DNA of 64,000 nt. It comes from Plazaster borealis (Eukaryota; Echinodermata; Asteroidea; Forcipulatida; Labidiasteridae). Every line of letters starts with the position of its first letter. The stretch's first letter is position 1. The notes under the pieces were generated by a model. It was not told where the DNA came from. It was given only the letters and a program-made list of their open reading frames with translations, and made no database searches. Location: the NCBI GenBank assembly GCA_021014325.1, contig JAJGQC010000614.1:1-64000 (forward strand), read 5' to 3'. Shown here piece after piece: positions 43,051-56,197 of this stretch. Both the position numbers and the translations under genes were made by a program.

Positions 43051-45149
43051 CTGCTTTTGTAATTACAACAACTGAATTTCAAGTTTTGTCTTTTCTTGAA
43101 TTACTTATTTTGATTCATGTATGTATTATGAGTAGGATCTGAGAAGCCTTATCTTATTTGATGACATTTTTTGTCATTGCTTTTGATTGTTTCGTGGTGA
43201 TGTTGTAGTTTAGAAGTAACTTAGCAATAAGATGAAGTTTGATAACAACAATTGTTTTATTAGAATGTTGCAATAGTTGATTACTGAGTGAGATAAATTT
43301 ATAAAGTATACGTTGTGTTCAAACTAAATTGTCATTTAATTCATAAGACAAGTAAATTTTCAATTTCTTAAAATATTTACATAAACTCTTTGATACATGA
43401 AGAGGGCACTGTCGTTGTGATCAAGCAGGCCTATGGCTCTACATGGAATTATGAACACTCACCCAGTTCCTGCACGCACGCTCTCCCCTGTATCATATGG
43501 AGAGAGAGCGAGCGCGTGATGTAACTGGGTGAGCGTTCATAATTCCATGTACAGCCACAGGCCCAATTTGATCATGACGACACAACCCATTTAATACTTG
43601 ATTTAATACTTATGTGTTTTGCGAAATGATTTTTAAAGTGTAGACTGCACTGTTACTAAATCCCTTTTTTGCATATTATTATAAAAATGACAAAATTGTT
43701 TATCGGCCCCAGCAGAATCTTTCTCAAAGGGTAAATGAACTTGTAAGTTAGCCTTTGAGAAAGACTCTGATGGGGTCAAAACGTGAGGCAATTAACATTA
43801 ATATTATTATTGTTATTATTATTATCATTATTGTTATTGGTTGGGTTTTTTTGTTTGTTTTGCATTATGTCAGTTTAGTGTATGAGCAGTTTGCAACAGC
43901 TAATTTTAGTTGTCTCATATTATAAGAATATTTAAATGTGCATTTAACTTTTCTAGTTGTTACTGTGTCGTAACCTGAATTGGTGTGTATTCAACTGACT
44001 TTTTATTCACATACAAAAAGTCATCTATCAGTGGCTTGTGCGGGTGTCTACCCGTTGAAACAGATTACTTTTTTAATTAACAAAAGGGATCCGGTTGTTT
44101 TGACATATGTAAGATGTCTTCGCTTCGTCTTCGCTTCGTCTTAGTGAATAAAACCAACAGGGACCTGGCAAAAAGGTCAAAATGAGAAAGCAATTGTCCT
44201 CGATTTAAGGGGTCTACAGTTGTTTGTTTTTCTCCAACCTTTCCTTTTATTTCAATTGATTGGGGTCAGATGAAAGCAAAGAGGTAAATCGATCACGACA
44301 CTTTGCAGTTTGCAGGCTATTGGTAGTTTCGTCAAAATGTGTCATTGATAAACAACAGTTAATCTAATTTAAAGGAAGACACATTAGCGTATGTGTCATA
44401 TTTTTTGTAAATGATATTTGAAGACAATCAAATTCGACATTTTAGTATGTGGTATAACTGTTTAAGTTTATGAAACATTCAACTAAAGTAATTGAGTCGA
44501 TATGGCAAATAGATGTTTACATTTTCTTCTCAAATTAAATATTATTTAAGATATACGTACTATTTTTACCGAAAGGTTTCAAAACGCTTGTGTTTTTGCT
44601 TGCACTGCTGCTTATGATCGTTGCATATTTATAGAAAACTGTATAAACGTGTATCTAACATTATCTGATAATTAAATTGATTCTTGTTAAATTAGCCTAT
44701 CACAAACACATAACGGAAAACGTATCGGCAAGGGTCACAAGACTTCACTTAAATTTGACTCTTTTGACAATAGTTTTCCTTTAACTGTTAAACCCTGCAT
44801 ACAATTTTTTGACACCAAATTTCAAACTCTCCAAAGTAGTGTGTGATATCATAATGCGAAATAGCTGCCATTTATATCACATAATGGCCGCAAAATTCTA
44901 CATAATAACATTCAGTTACGAAATAAAAGTATAAACGATATCTTCAATTCAATAACTTTAGCTTGAAATCTAGTTTTCGACAGTTTGACACAAAATAACA
45001 ACCGTCGTGACGTAAATATTCTAGTGGTGTGTGTGTATAACACGCGCGTGACAATCATGCATGTTAAGTTAGCACTGTGTGAACATGTTTAAGGGCCTTA
45101 TTTTGGCGATTGTTTATAATTTAATCAACAAGTACTACCACTACTACAC
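43051..45149. other. Intergenic DNA with one palindrome
   Basis: Apart from the hairpin at 43411-43581 and an ATT/GTT run at about 43798-43838, I see no gene or known element. Confidence 0.5.
43411..43581. mobile_element. 171-bp palindromic element
   Basis: Left TACATGGAATTATGAACACT and CACCCAGTT mirror AACTGGGTGAGCGTTCATAA and TTCCATGTA. The outermost GTCGTTGTGATCAA mirrors TTGATCATGACGAC. A non-coding MITE-like hairpin of a different family from the others. Confidence 0.75.
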
Positions 45150-45353
45150 TGCAAAAGCTGGGGTGTTGAAAAGACACCATGGGTGTTGTCATATATATAG
45201 ATACCAAAAAAGAATCAACATTTACACCATAGGTATTCAACTAACACTAATTTCTGCAAAAAAATTAATAACATTGATGTTAATTTAACACCATATGATA
45301 ATAATCTTGATTCTCTCTTTGGTATCTATATGTGACAACACCCAGTTTGTGCA
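45150..45353. mobile_element. Palindromic miniature element, copy 2
   Basis: Same ends (TGCAAAAGCTGGGGTGTT) and the same internal mirrored GATACC-AA-AGAATC as at 8807-9032, more diverged. Confidence 0.82.
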
Positions 45354-46336
45354 GTATACTAAGTCCCACCACTAATATCGATAGTTCAAATTCATGTGCG
45401 TGTGCCCAGTATATTGATGGGATATTAGTTATTATAACCAATTAACCCATTTGACTCTATGTACATGTACAAGTATTAATGTATAGAAAAGGTTAATCCA
45501 TAATTCACATTTTGTATGAACCGCGATTGTTGTTGATGTTCGTATCACTTGGAGAGTGCATCTTTCAAATTTGTTTTAGGAACAAATATTACATGGTTTT
45601 GTTAGGCTTATTTATCTACTGCTGCTATTTTACACTTCTCTGATGCAATGTTAGGCCTATTAGCCTTCATTTTCAAATAGACTGTACAAATCTTGCGCGT
45701 AAAGAAAGCAAGAAAACATGCCGTACGAATACCCCTTTATTCTATAAAGATATTCTCTTTAAGATCTATTTATTCAACATTCTTGAAAATAACAAATACC
45801 CATAGCAATTTGTTATTAATACAATTTCAATGTTTATATAATACAATTAATTTGTTAACATTGAAACACAATTAAACCAATAGTACGAGGATTTATTTTT
45901 CAGAAACCCAATTAATTTGGCAAGCACGCTGGATTTTATGATACCATTACATGGGTTTTATGATAACTAAAACGTCAGTTGGACAAAAGTCTAAGCTGTA
46001 AGTCTTCTTCTTTGATTTGTTTTTTAAAACAATTTATTTCATGGCAAAATTGTATTTTCCCAAAAAATAGTATGATTTAATTTGTTGTTTCGGCATAAAG
46101 TACGTTTTAAACAAAGGTATCGTAAAACTCAAGATGGTTTACACCAACTTCGTACCGAAAGTTCGATTACGCGCAAGACTTACACGGTCTGTTGTGTAGC
46201 AGTTACATAAGTGTGCAGTGAAATTGTTAAAGTGTATTAAAAAACATTTAATTGCATTGAAATTGCTTTGTCGTGACTTCTACTTGTTAGTGGATCTATG
46301 GTGACTTGGTCCTACATATCAACTCAATGGTTAGCT
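45354..46336. other. Intergenic DNA, nothing recognised
   Basis: AT-rich; no support for genes or elements. Confidence 0.5.
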
Positions 46337-46756
46337 TTAAAGGAAGGGAATATCTTTGGTATTTACTCACAAAATTAATGGCAATAAAAACCTACTTTGT
46401 CAAGAGCACTGGATAGCTATTCATATTATAAAACATTGTTAGAAATTACCCCTTTTGAAGTTATGTAGTTTTAGAGAAAAGGGTAATTTTCATCAAAAAT
46501 GTTTATCTCAAAATGCTTCAGGCATGAAGCTTTAGAGAAAGAGATCATTTTTTACAAACAAAAATCTAATCTGAGAAAGGCTTCAGGCAGAAAGGCTTTC
46601 TCAGGATTTTGAAAGCACACAATTCTATGCAACAAGGGTTCTGCTTCTTTAAATATTTTCTTAGAATTTCGATGACCAAGTGAACCAAAATTTCCACAAG
46701 TTTGTTTGTGAGGACACTAGTCTTTGACAAGTACCAAAAGTATACCCTGCATTTAA
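46337..46756. mobile_element. TTAA element, diverged copy
   Basis: Ends TTAAAGGAAGGGAATATCTT and AAGTATACCCTGCATTTAA. Interior phrases (GTCTTTGACAAGTACC, GAAAGCACACAATTCTATGC) follow the family order but are highly diverged and about 45 bp longer. Confidence 0.65.
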
Positions 46757-47319
46757 AGTATTCATACTTATACAGAGGGCTTACAAAAAATAGAAAATGT
46801 CTTTGATGAACAATTAGTGGAACATTTTCTTCAAAACATTCGATGATTCAAAAATTCCAAGTTCCCTCTTGAGACTAGCCAAACAGCATATAGTCTTGAT
46901 TAGCACCGTCCATTTTGTTGACGTAGTCGCCGACATCACAACACGAATAACTGGAGAAAAGATATCTGTATCAAAAAACACCTGAATCAAAACGCTTTGA
47001 TCCAGATTGAAAGACTTTCCAGTCCCCAGTTGATATTGCGCCCTCTGCGGGTGACTAATGAAACAACTTCCGTCACCAAATTAAGACCTAAATCAATACA
47101 GCAACATGCCTGCTTCGATCATGACGACACAGCCCCTTTATTATACAGCAACATACACACAATTATATTTATAATAAATTAATGAGGTACAGCATATCTC
47201 AAATAATAAAACTACTTGAATGTGCCAAAAAGCTAGGAAACATTTGATGAAAAAAAAACGCTTAGGCCTACAAATCCTAAAGCATGGTTTTGTACATTTT
47301 TAGCCTCCGTAGTTGTTAT
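46757..47319. other. Intergenic DNA, nothing recognised
   Basis: No supported feature. Confidence 0.5.
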
Positions 47320-47406
47320 AGAGCGCCCTCTATCTGATTTAAAGGACCATTTCAATATGACAGCGTCCATAGCATCAATAACACTGATTTTGTTTGTGTA
47401 TAATAA

Positions 47407-47483
47407 ATGGCTGTACGAAATTTTGCTCACAAACTTACTGGGCTACTTTTCCTAGAAAGGGAAGCAGAAATAGCTGAAACAAG
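47407..47483 (+). CDS. Extra copy of an IGHMBP2-like first exon
   Basis: 77 bp from ATG to a perfect donor AG|GTAAGA. It encodes MAVRNFAHKLTGLLFL then EREAEIAETR, the same length and phase as the exon at 63032. Upstream (47320-47375) lies the same GCGCCCTCTATCTGATTTAA leader as in front of the 63-kb copy, but with about 90 bp missing between leader and ATG. The open frame is preserved. No second exon is visible nearby, so it is probably a duplicated exon rather than a working gene, although conservation of the frame is notable. The intron start (47484-47545) matches the decayed copy at 60430-60491. Confidence 0.6.
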
Positions 47484-47654
47484 GTAAGAAAGTAATTAGA
47501 AACAGACATAATATTGTGTTTTTTCAAACTAAGTCAATTTAACTAAAGTATTTTTTGACATGTCTGACCGATGAAGGTCGGGTCATAAGTTGGTTTGATC
47601 ATCGTAATGATGATTTAGAGGGCAGATTATATAGAAATAGACAATTGTATTCGT

Positions 47655-47860
47655 TGTTCCGACATAATATTCGGAACAGCTATTGTTTTCGTCATAATTA
47701 TGTGTTCGTGCAATACAAGCACGAACACCTTCTTGTTTTTGTTCTGTTTTTTAGGTGTTCGTGCAATATGAGCACGAACACATCTTGATATTGTTCCGGT
47801 TTTTTTGTATTTTAGGTGTTCGTGCAATATGAGCACGAACACCTATTGTTATTGTTCTGG
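47655..47860. repeat. Palindrome array (GTGTTCGTGC type)
   Basis: GTTCCGACATAATATTCGGAAC, then three palindromes of the GTGTTCGTGCAATATGAGCA / CGAACACCT kind. They are separated by TTCTTGTTTTTGTTCTGTTTTT-like spacers. Same family as 20790-20925. Confidence 0.85.
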
Positions 47861-47879
47861 TTTTTTGGAACTGAATTAA

Positions 47880-49970
47880 ACCTTGAAACTCATCGAACAA
47901 GTGAACCTCAATACGAAGACGGCACAGTTTTAAAGACGTCATGATGACGTCATCAGGTGTCGAATTACAAGTGTTTTAAGGTTGAAAATGACCATTTGCT
48001 ATTCGCTGTATCTCCTTGAATTTGGCATCAGATAGATCAAGACTGGGGCAACATTTCCAAAGTTAACGCAAAAATCGTATGACCTTTGCTTCCGGTCGTA
48101 CCGGAAGGTCAAAGTTTGCCTTTGTTTTTTTTCTTTAAAAAATCAATTTCGGGGCATAACTCAAGATTAAATTTGAATTGAACATTGAAACTCATCAGAT
48201 AATCGTACCTCAATATCAAGACGACACAAACTTGATGATGTCATGATGACGTCATCAGGTATTGAATTATAATGAATCAAAGTTTAATATCTGTAAAAAG
48301 ATCATAACTCATGAACCACATTTTACGATCTATACATCATCGTATATGTCGTTAAGAGTTCAACAAACGCTACACAAAGCATGACCCCATTTGACCTTGA
48401 CTTCCGGTTCAAACCGGAAGTTAAAAGTCTCACAAAATTCGTATCTCAAAAACCACGTAGTTCTTTACTATTTTTTTGCATCGGATGATAGATGATTGAG
48501 CCTGCTCAAACTTTTGCAAACAAATGACAACATTGACTTTTACATCTGGTCAAAACCGGTCATTAAAGCCAACGTTGGTTCAAGCGCACGTGTCTCTCGA
48601 CGTGACTCACGTTGACAACGCACGACGGCACGACAGTGTATTAGCACATGTAGGCCACGCGCACACGCTGAACCAGTAGCACGTGTAGTGAGTTTACATT
48701 GTGTACAGTCTTGGTTCGAAGACGCTCAAGTTGAAGACTAATGTATGACTGTACAGCTACATGTATGCATTTATTTGGCGTGACTGTGCAAAATACAAAG
48801 AAACAACGAGCGAAAAATTCAATATTTGAAAATGTCATAACTCCTGAACCACACATTGTATATGTACAATCCATACATCACCTGAAAGGTCTTAATACAC
48901 TAAACACGCGCTACACAAAGTTTGACCCTGTTTGACCTTGAATTCCGGTTCAAACAGGAAAGAGAAATTTAATATTTAAAAAAATCTTAACTTCTGAATA
49001 ACTCATTCGATTTTTACAATCTATTCATCTTTGGGAAAGTATGTAACAATTTTAGAAACTAAATACAGAATGTGACCCCAATATTGATCCTTACTTCTAA
49101 ACTGGAAGATGAAATTTAATATTTGAAAAAATCAGAACTCCTGAACCACACACTGAATTTTTATCATCTATACATCATTAGAAAGGGCTCCAAAGATTTA
49201 AGAAACGCTACACACTGTGACCTCATTTGACCTTGACTTCCGGTTCAAACCGGAAAGTGAAAGTTAATGTATCAACAAATCGTAACTTCTAAACAACACA
49301 TTGGATTTTTACAATTTATACACTATTGGGAAAGTATGTAACATCTTAAGAAAAAATACACAGAATGTGACCTCACTTGACCTTGACTTCCCGTTCAAAC
49401 CGGAAGATGAAATTTAATACTTGAAAAAATCAAACTTCTGTACCACACAATGAATTTTTACAATCTTTACATCATTAGAAAGGTCTTTAAAATTTCAAAA
49501 AGCGCTACACAAAATGTGACTCTTTAGACCTTGACTTTCGGTTCAAATCGGAAGTTGAAGTTTAATATTTTAACCAATCATAACTCCTTAATCAGACATT
49601 GGTTTTTAAAATGTATACATCATTTTTAAGGTCTTCAAAAAGTCAACAAACGCTGCACAAAGTTTGAAACCATTTGACCTTGACTTCCAGTTCAAACCGG
49701 AAGTTGAATTTTAATAATGAACAAATCTAACTCCTGAACCAGACGTTGGATTGATAAGGTAACTTGTCGACACCAAATCATTCACTCATAATTTGATGAC
49801 ATTCTCTCGAACACATTGTTTTTGTAACCAACAAAAGCTGAATCTCGGGGGGGGGGGTCTTCTGCATCTTCTTCTTCCTGGAACTCAGTCTTCTCTACAG
49901 CAACTCAAGATTGGAACTGAATTAAACAATGAAACTCATCAGACAATTGAACCTCGATATGAAGACGGCA
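47880..49970. repeat. Satellite block 6 (TTCCGGTTCAAACCGGAA type)
   Basis: About ten units of 140-200 bp with 'aactcctgaaccacacattg', 'tttacaatctatacatcat', 'cgctacacaaa-tgacc' and GACTTCCGGTTCAAACCGGA. The first two units add ATGATGACGTCATCAGGT. The last ends in CTTCTTCTTCC and AACTCAAGATTGGAACTGAA (49870-49925). Small frames in it have no domain. Confidence 0.85.
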
Positions 49971-50264
49971 CAGAGTTAAAAAAAAGACAGATATCATGTA
50001 ATTTACAAGCTGTGATTGTTTTATGATATACTTAAAACTGACTTACCACCACAAAATGACAATTCTTGCCAACTTCACTGCACAATGATCCACAAGCGTC
50101 CAGCGCAAGACAATCCGCTGCAGTGCGTGTATTATTTACTAATAAACAAAGAAATGGAAGTCAATCAGATTTTAATTAACTATCAATCATGGATGACAAA
50201 CAACCATAGTAAGGGAACTCACATTGCGTCAATATTAGTTTTGTCTGACTCAATCATCAACACA

Positions 50265-50505
50265 TAATAATAAAATAAAAATACGCAGTTCTTTTATAGC
50301 ACTTTATACTCCCGATGGGTGTCTCAAAGCGCTCAGTATTTTTCCTACAAGGAAAGTGAAGCTATGTTGAAGTATGAGAACTATTCCTTTGCATAGCAGC
50401 ATGTAATGGTTTACAAGGTGCTGTGGCGCAATATGCAGCCAATCAAACCAGGAACACCGGGGCGAACTAACGCACTGGGTTCATTTACGTGCATTACACA
50501 ACACA
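50265..50505 (-). mobile_element. SINE family A, 3' part, - strand
   Basis: Inverse complement of the family A body: GGTGTTCCTGGTTTGATTGG, GCACGTAAATGAACCCAG and an ATT-type tail on the left. Confidence 0.8.
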
Positions 50506-50673
50506 TCTCACCACTTTAGTTTGATTGAACCAAATCTGGTCCAGAGACAAATGTTTCGGTTTTCAAACAGAGTGGTTTAAAGTCGTAAAGAAAAAGAAAA
50601 GCTTAAAACAAATCTTTGATTAGCCTCCGAGAAAAAATCTGCTAGTCTCGAAACGTCAGGCAACTAACTATGT

Positions 50674-50702
50674 TTAGGTGTTCGGGCTTCAGCCGAACAC
50701 CT
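50674..50702. repeat. Hairpin next to the LINE target
   Basis: AGGTGTTCGGGCTTCAGCCG followed by AACACCT, the same hairpin family as at 25453. It lies 36 bp before the TTC run that abuts the LINE. Confidence 0.8.
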
Positions 50703-50737
50703 CTTGTTTTTGTGCTGGTTTTTTATAGTCATCCCCA

Positions 50738-50763
50738 TCTTCTTCTTCTTCTTCTTCTTCTTT
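50738..50763. repeat. TTC microsatellite at LINE 5' end
   Basis: About nine CTT/TTC triplets directly before the first LINE codons. Confidence 0.9.
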
Positions 50764-52297
50764 ACAATATCCCCATTCAAAGCTACATTGATGCTTTTGT
50801 TACTCACGTTCCACCTAAAGATGTCGTCTCTGCCTCTCGTATTTCCAATGGCCGAATTGCCATTTATTTGAGCTCGAGAGCGGCAGTCATTGACGCTACC
50901 AATTACGGTCTGAGACTCGGTGATTCCTTTCTCGAGCTCACTCCGCTCAATAAACCTACCACTCGGCTTACTCTCTCAAATGTGTACCCCGAAATTCCAA
51001 ATAACGTTCTTGCTCACAATTTATCTGGTTTCTGTAAGGTGGTGTCTCAGATCCGACCCATACCCCTAGGCTTCAAAAACAAAGAGCTGTCACACATAAT
51101 GTCATTCAGAAGACAAGTCCAGGTTCTTCTCAATGGAAATGTCACTCCTCCCGATCACATTAATTTTACCTATGCTGGCGTTAATTATCGTGTCTTCCTG
51201 TCTACCGAGTCGGTCAAGTGTTTTAACTGTGGGGAATACGGCCACATCAGCCGCTCCTGTAAAAAAACCAGCAGTACAGCACCTTCCAATGACACTGGCA
51301 ATCCACTTAACCCCCCTCCAACCTTCATTCATGGAAACAAATCTGACCCCAAACACCCTCCCAAGAACCCCAAACCCACTGGACCGCCGGCCCCCCAAAA
51401 AAGTGTTCCGCCAGCCCCCCTGCCCACCACCACATCAGCCCCCACTGGTAGACCGATAGACCCAGCGGGGCTTTTTTGGCCCCCGGGAGGTCCGCCCGAA
51501 TTGGCTGCGCTTTCCAAGAAGCGAACATCGGGCGCGGCCCTTCCCACAACTACCGCCTCTAATAAGCGACCACCCCCCTCTGGTCCGTCCTCCTCTGTGA
51601 CAGGATCCAGAAAGAGAGCCTCTACTGTCTCCCCCCCAACCTCCTCCCTGGACCATCGACGTCCGCTTCGGATGTCACCAGGCACGACAGTGCTCCCACT
51701 TCCTCCCACCCTACCTCTTCCCACCAATCCTCCTCATGTAATCTAGGTTCATCATCCGACCCCACTCTCTCGATCTGGGGGTCCCCTCCTGCCCCCTCAA
51801 GACTCTTTTCCGAAGTCATCTCTAAGCGGAAACAGTCCCCTCCCAAACCCCCCCAAACCACCCCTAACCTCGTTCCCCTAAAGTCCCCCGCACCACCCCG
51901 CAAACTGGCCAAAAAAACTACAACCCCAATGCAAACGTCCTCCCCAGACCTTTCCCAGGCCCTCAGTGCCACATCTCACTCCGTATCCACGCCCCTCTCC
52001 AGAGCGGGTGGCCCTGCGACCGACTCGGAGCATTGGGATGACACACAAACCACTGACGAAGAAACATCTATCTCCGCCGATTCACTATCCACATGTAAGG
52101 GACCCCTTTCCAATGCGGAACTTATCCAATTTCTCACCACCGTCAAAGCCCGAAAAAAACCAGATTTTATCGCTCGCAAATTCACCGCAAACATTCCTGG
52201 ACTTGTCAAACAGCTCAAGCCTATGCGAAACAGTCCCCTACTCCAAAACAGCATGCAGCAGAGGATTCAAAAGCTGATCAAAAAACTTGACGTGTAA
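50764..52297 (+). mobile_element. L1/Tx1-like LINE, ORF1 with a CCHC zinc knuckle
   Basis: ORF1-type protein. The first frame (to 51746) has IPIQSYIDAFVTHVPPKDVV then an RRM-like region, and a zinc knuckle CFNCGEYGHISRSC (51219-51260), followed by a Pro/Ser-rich stretch. The frame shifts once, in or after the C run near 51630, and continues to 52297 with FIARKFTANIPGLVKQL before the stop. ORF1 proteins bind element RNA. No start codon is seen after the TTC tract, so the 5' end is truncated. Confidence 0.75.
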
Positions 52298-52352
52298 CTC
52301 CTTTCCCAATGGATCCTTATACATGTATTAGAACCTTTTATTTTCACTAACA

Positions 52353-55300
52353 ATGACACTGTCACTGCTAACTCTCAACACCGGGGTGCTCCTCTTCCAC
52401 CCGGAACGCTGCCTTTCAAACATATATCGAAAGGCTTCATAATGACCCCGATATCGTTTTCCTTCAAGAGACCAACAACCTCAGCGAAAATTGCGGTTGT
52501 TGGAAACTCTGGCCGTACACTCCTTATTGTGCTCCCAGCCCAGTCCGGGGCTCGGGAGTAACAACCCTCATAAAGAACAAAAATATCATAGTTTCCGACT
52601 CCCAAGTTTTGTTCGAAGGCCACATTCTTTACCACAAGATTGTTTTTAACAATAGCCTTCACCACATGTACAATGTGCTCATTCCTCAAAAGGACTATAT
52701 GGCTCTGGCAGCCATTCGAGCCCTCTTTAACCACTGTGGGCAGTGCAGTGACGGTGTCATTGTTATCGGTGGCGACTTTAACTGCACACTTAATCCCTCC
52801 CTTGATCGTCTGTGTAGGCCCACTGAACACCGGACCAAAATCTCCACGGCTCTCAATGATAGTGTTAATTTCCTTTCTCTGTGCGATGTATGGCGCAGAC
52901 TGAACCCTTTATTGGAGAAGTTCACTTGGCTCAGAAATAACCCAAACAATGCTAACGGCGTTTCCAAAGCCAGGCTTGACCGTTTTTATATTCCCTTTAA
53001 TCTCATGTCTTGTGTCCGCTCATGCGATATCAAGCCATGTTCTCTGTCCGATCACTCAGCAGTCTCCTTTGTTATCAAACTTCCTGGCAGTAGCACACAA
53101 GGGAGTGCCTATTGGCACTTTAATAACTCTCTGCTCGAAGACAATGCATACAAGGACATTGTTACCCACTTTTGGACTGATTGGAAATCTAAAAGAACGA
53201 ATTTTCTGACCTGGGTGCTTGGTGGGATTTCGGTAAATCACAACTCAAATCCCTCTCGCAAATGTATGGCGCCAAAGTCTCGCACGATAAACGCGAACTT
53301 TTCCGTCAAATGAACGACTCAATTGACCAACTTCAGTCTGCGCCAGGCCTAACACCGGAAACTACCCGTGTGCTCAATGAGCAGAAAAATAATTTAAACA
53401 TGTTACTTAAAAACGAGGCCAGGGCGCTCTTGTCAGGTCGCGTTTCAAACACATAACTGAAGTTGACACCAGCTCGTCATACTTCTTTCAGCTGGAAAAC
53501 TCACTCACAGTCTAAAACAATAACCAATGTGCAGCTGCCGTCCGGCACAGTCACTGACGATCCTGATGAGATTAAATCTCATGTGCGGAATTTCTACCGC
53601 ACACTGTACACCAAAGTACCGACTGACGAGAGCGCCCGCGACACTCTCCTTTCGGACTTGCCATCACTTGATTCCACAGACTCGGAAGATCTTGATAGCC
53701 AGTTACTTCCTGAGGAACTTGACCTTGCAGCCAAGCAACTTAGCAATAACAAAGCCCCGGTCTGGACGGTCTTTCTTGCGAGTTCTACCAATGTTTCTGG
53801 CCTCTCCTGAAAAATGACTTACTGTCCGTCTTAAACCATGCCATTGTCTACGGCAGCCTACCTCACTCCTTTCAAAGAGGCGTCATCTCTCTCATCCCGA
53901 AAAAGGGAGACCTCTCTGACATCGCTAACTGGCGGCCCGTTTCCCTCCTCAACACCGACTACAAGATCTTTGCTAAGTTGCTGGCCAATAGGCTAAAGGG
54001 TCACATGCATTCGGTGATCCATCATGATCAATCTTATTGTGTTCCAGACCGCTCAATTTATGACAATATTCTTCTCACTAAAGATATCATTAACTGTTCC
54101 AATTTAAATGACACTCCTTGCTGTGCTCAACCTTGATCAAAGCAAAGCCTTCGACAATGTTGACCACGAATATCTATTTAGTACCATGAGAGCCATGGGT
54201 TTTGGTGACCGGTTCATATCTTACATAAAACTTCTGTACAAGGGTGCCGAAAGCCTTCTTAAGGTGGGCGGTTCACTCACCGCCCCCTTCGCAGCAGAGA
54301 AAGGTATTCGTCAGGGCTGCCCGCTCTCTGGGCTGCTGTACTCCATTGCCATTGAGCCCCTGCTCAATACGCTAAGAAACAGATTGGGAACCAAAGGATT
54401 CCCTCTCACTGGTACCGATAAACACTGTCAGGTCTCGGCCTACGCAGACGACGTCACAATCTTCGTCACCACCAACTCTGGTTTCAGTATTGTAGACGAT
54501 GTGTACAAACTTTTCAATAAATCCTCTGCTGCCTGCCTCAATTACAACAAATCTCGGGGCCTGTGGGTCGGGTCCTGGACCAGCAGAACCGACGAGCCCC
54601 TCAACTTCCGCTGGAATAACGAGGGGCTTCCCTTTCTTGGAGTTCACTTGGGAATACCAATTGCTACCTCAAACAAAACTGGATCGCCTGCAAAAACAAA
54701 CTCGGCAACACTCTTTCACGCTGGAAAGGTATCGCGAACTCTCTCTCATACAAAGGCAAAGTTCTCATAACAAATCAACTTGCGGCTTCCAAAACCTTCC
54801 ACTGTCTAGCCGTTCTCTCTCCCCTGACAAAGTCCTGAGTGAACTACAGGATATGCTCGTCGATTTCGTCTGGTCCAATAAGAGGCACCTCCTTAAGAAA
54901 AACCTTCTTTATCGCAAACCAGAGAGGGAGGTCTAGGTCTAGCTTGCTTCCAAGCACGCGTGCTCACCTTCAGACTCTCTCTCATCCAACGTTATCTGAA
55001 TCTATGTCCGCATCCCGCGCACACAATGATAAGTCACAATCTTCACAGATACATGAAACTCAATCTCGACTTCCAACTCTTCCTGACCCACACTTCGTCC
55101 AAATTTTACACCAGCCTTCCTTGCTTCTATGGTGAGCTCTTGCGTGCTTGGAAGGCGTCCGGAGCTCGCGCCGAAATACCATCGGACTCCATCAATCATG
55201 TTATCAATCTCCCTCTCAGTAGCCCTCTCCTTAACGACGAAGCTGACGATGAGGGACTTTTTCCCGCGCGACTCTCTTCGCACGGTATCACGCTTGTCAA

Positions 55301-56197
55301 ACACCTCACAGACACAAACACCGGCACGTGGACAGAAGCTGATCACTTTCAACCCCTCTCCCGGCTCTTCACCGACGCTCTCTCCGACTCCTCCAACTGG
55401 ATCTTCAATGCTCTCGTGGTAAACTTCTCAAACACTTTCCAGTTATTTTCAATGAAAACGGTGTCCGTCCGGCTAGCTTCAGGAACATCTCTGCTAGTTC
55501 AGCTCCTACGGTCAACTTTTCGCTCTCATCTAACACTAACGGACTCACCGCCTCATCCAAACAAATATACGGCATCTTCAATGACAGAGTCAACTCGCAC
55601 CCTCCTCAAACTACTACATACTGGCACGAATCTGGACTGTTTGATTCCTCCCAAACCATTCAATGGGGAGGAATCTACCAGCTGCCGACTTCAAAAAAAG
55701 AAGGAGACACTCAGTTTAAACTCCTGCACAACATACTACCTTCTCTTCCAGTACTTCATCATCTAAACCCTGACATATGCTCCTCCTGTGGCTGGTGCGG
55801 GGTCAGGGGAACGCTTCTACATCTATTCATCCTCTGCCCAGCCATACAATCCGGTCTAAATCTGCTCTACGCACTTCTTCATCGAATCCTTCCAGACCTG
55901 AAACTCAATTTCGACCTCTACTGGACGCTCATCCCGTGCGCTAGAGGCCGCCTTAAAGGGGCAGTACGCCTATCAAACTTCCTCATCGTCAGCTTCAAAC
56001 ACGTTATTTACTGGCTATACAGAACCTCACGCTTTTCCGATCCTTACATAATTTGGCGCAGTCGCCTGCAACATAAAATTCTCATTGATTACAACTACTA
56101 CAACCTCTGCAACAATCCTGCTGGTTTCATCACAAAATGGTCTTTCAACAACGCCATTTTCACAATCGTCAATAACAAGATAACATGGTTGATGTAG
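52353..56197 (+). mobile_element. L1/Tx1-like LINE, ORF2 endonuclease and reverse transcriptase
   Basis: APE-type endonuclease: DIVFLQETN, VIGGDFNC (about 52765), ARLDRFYIP and LSDHSAVSF (about 53044). Reverse transcriptase: NWRPVSLLNTDYKIFAKLL, NLDQSKAFDNVDHEYLF, GIRQGCPLSGLLYSIAIEPL and the catalytic AYADD (54438-54452). C-terminal finger: CSSCGWCG with HLFILCP (about 55778-55838). It ends NNAIFTIVNNKITWLM and TAG. The block order and NWRP.SLLN.DYKI.AK..ANR fit the L1/Tx1 group. At least six frameshifts split it, yet few in-frame stops occur. Non-functional as read; sequence indels could account for some shifts. Confidence 0.8.

Noticed and set aside
51329..51972. Glycine-rich - strand frames of 116-132 codons
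   Set aside because: Shadows of the Pro/Ser-rich part of LINE ORF1.
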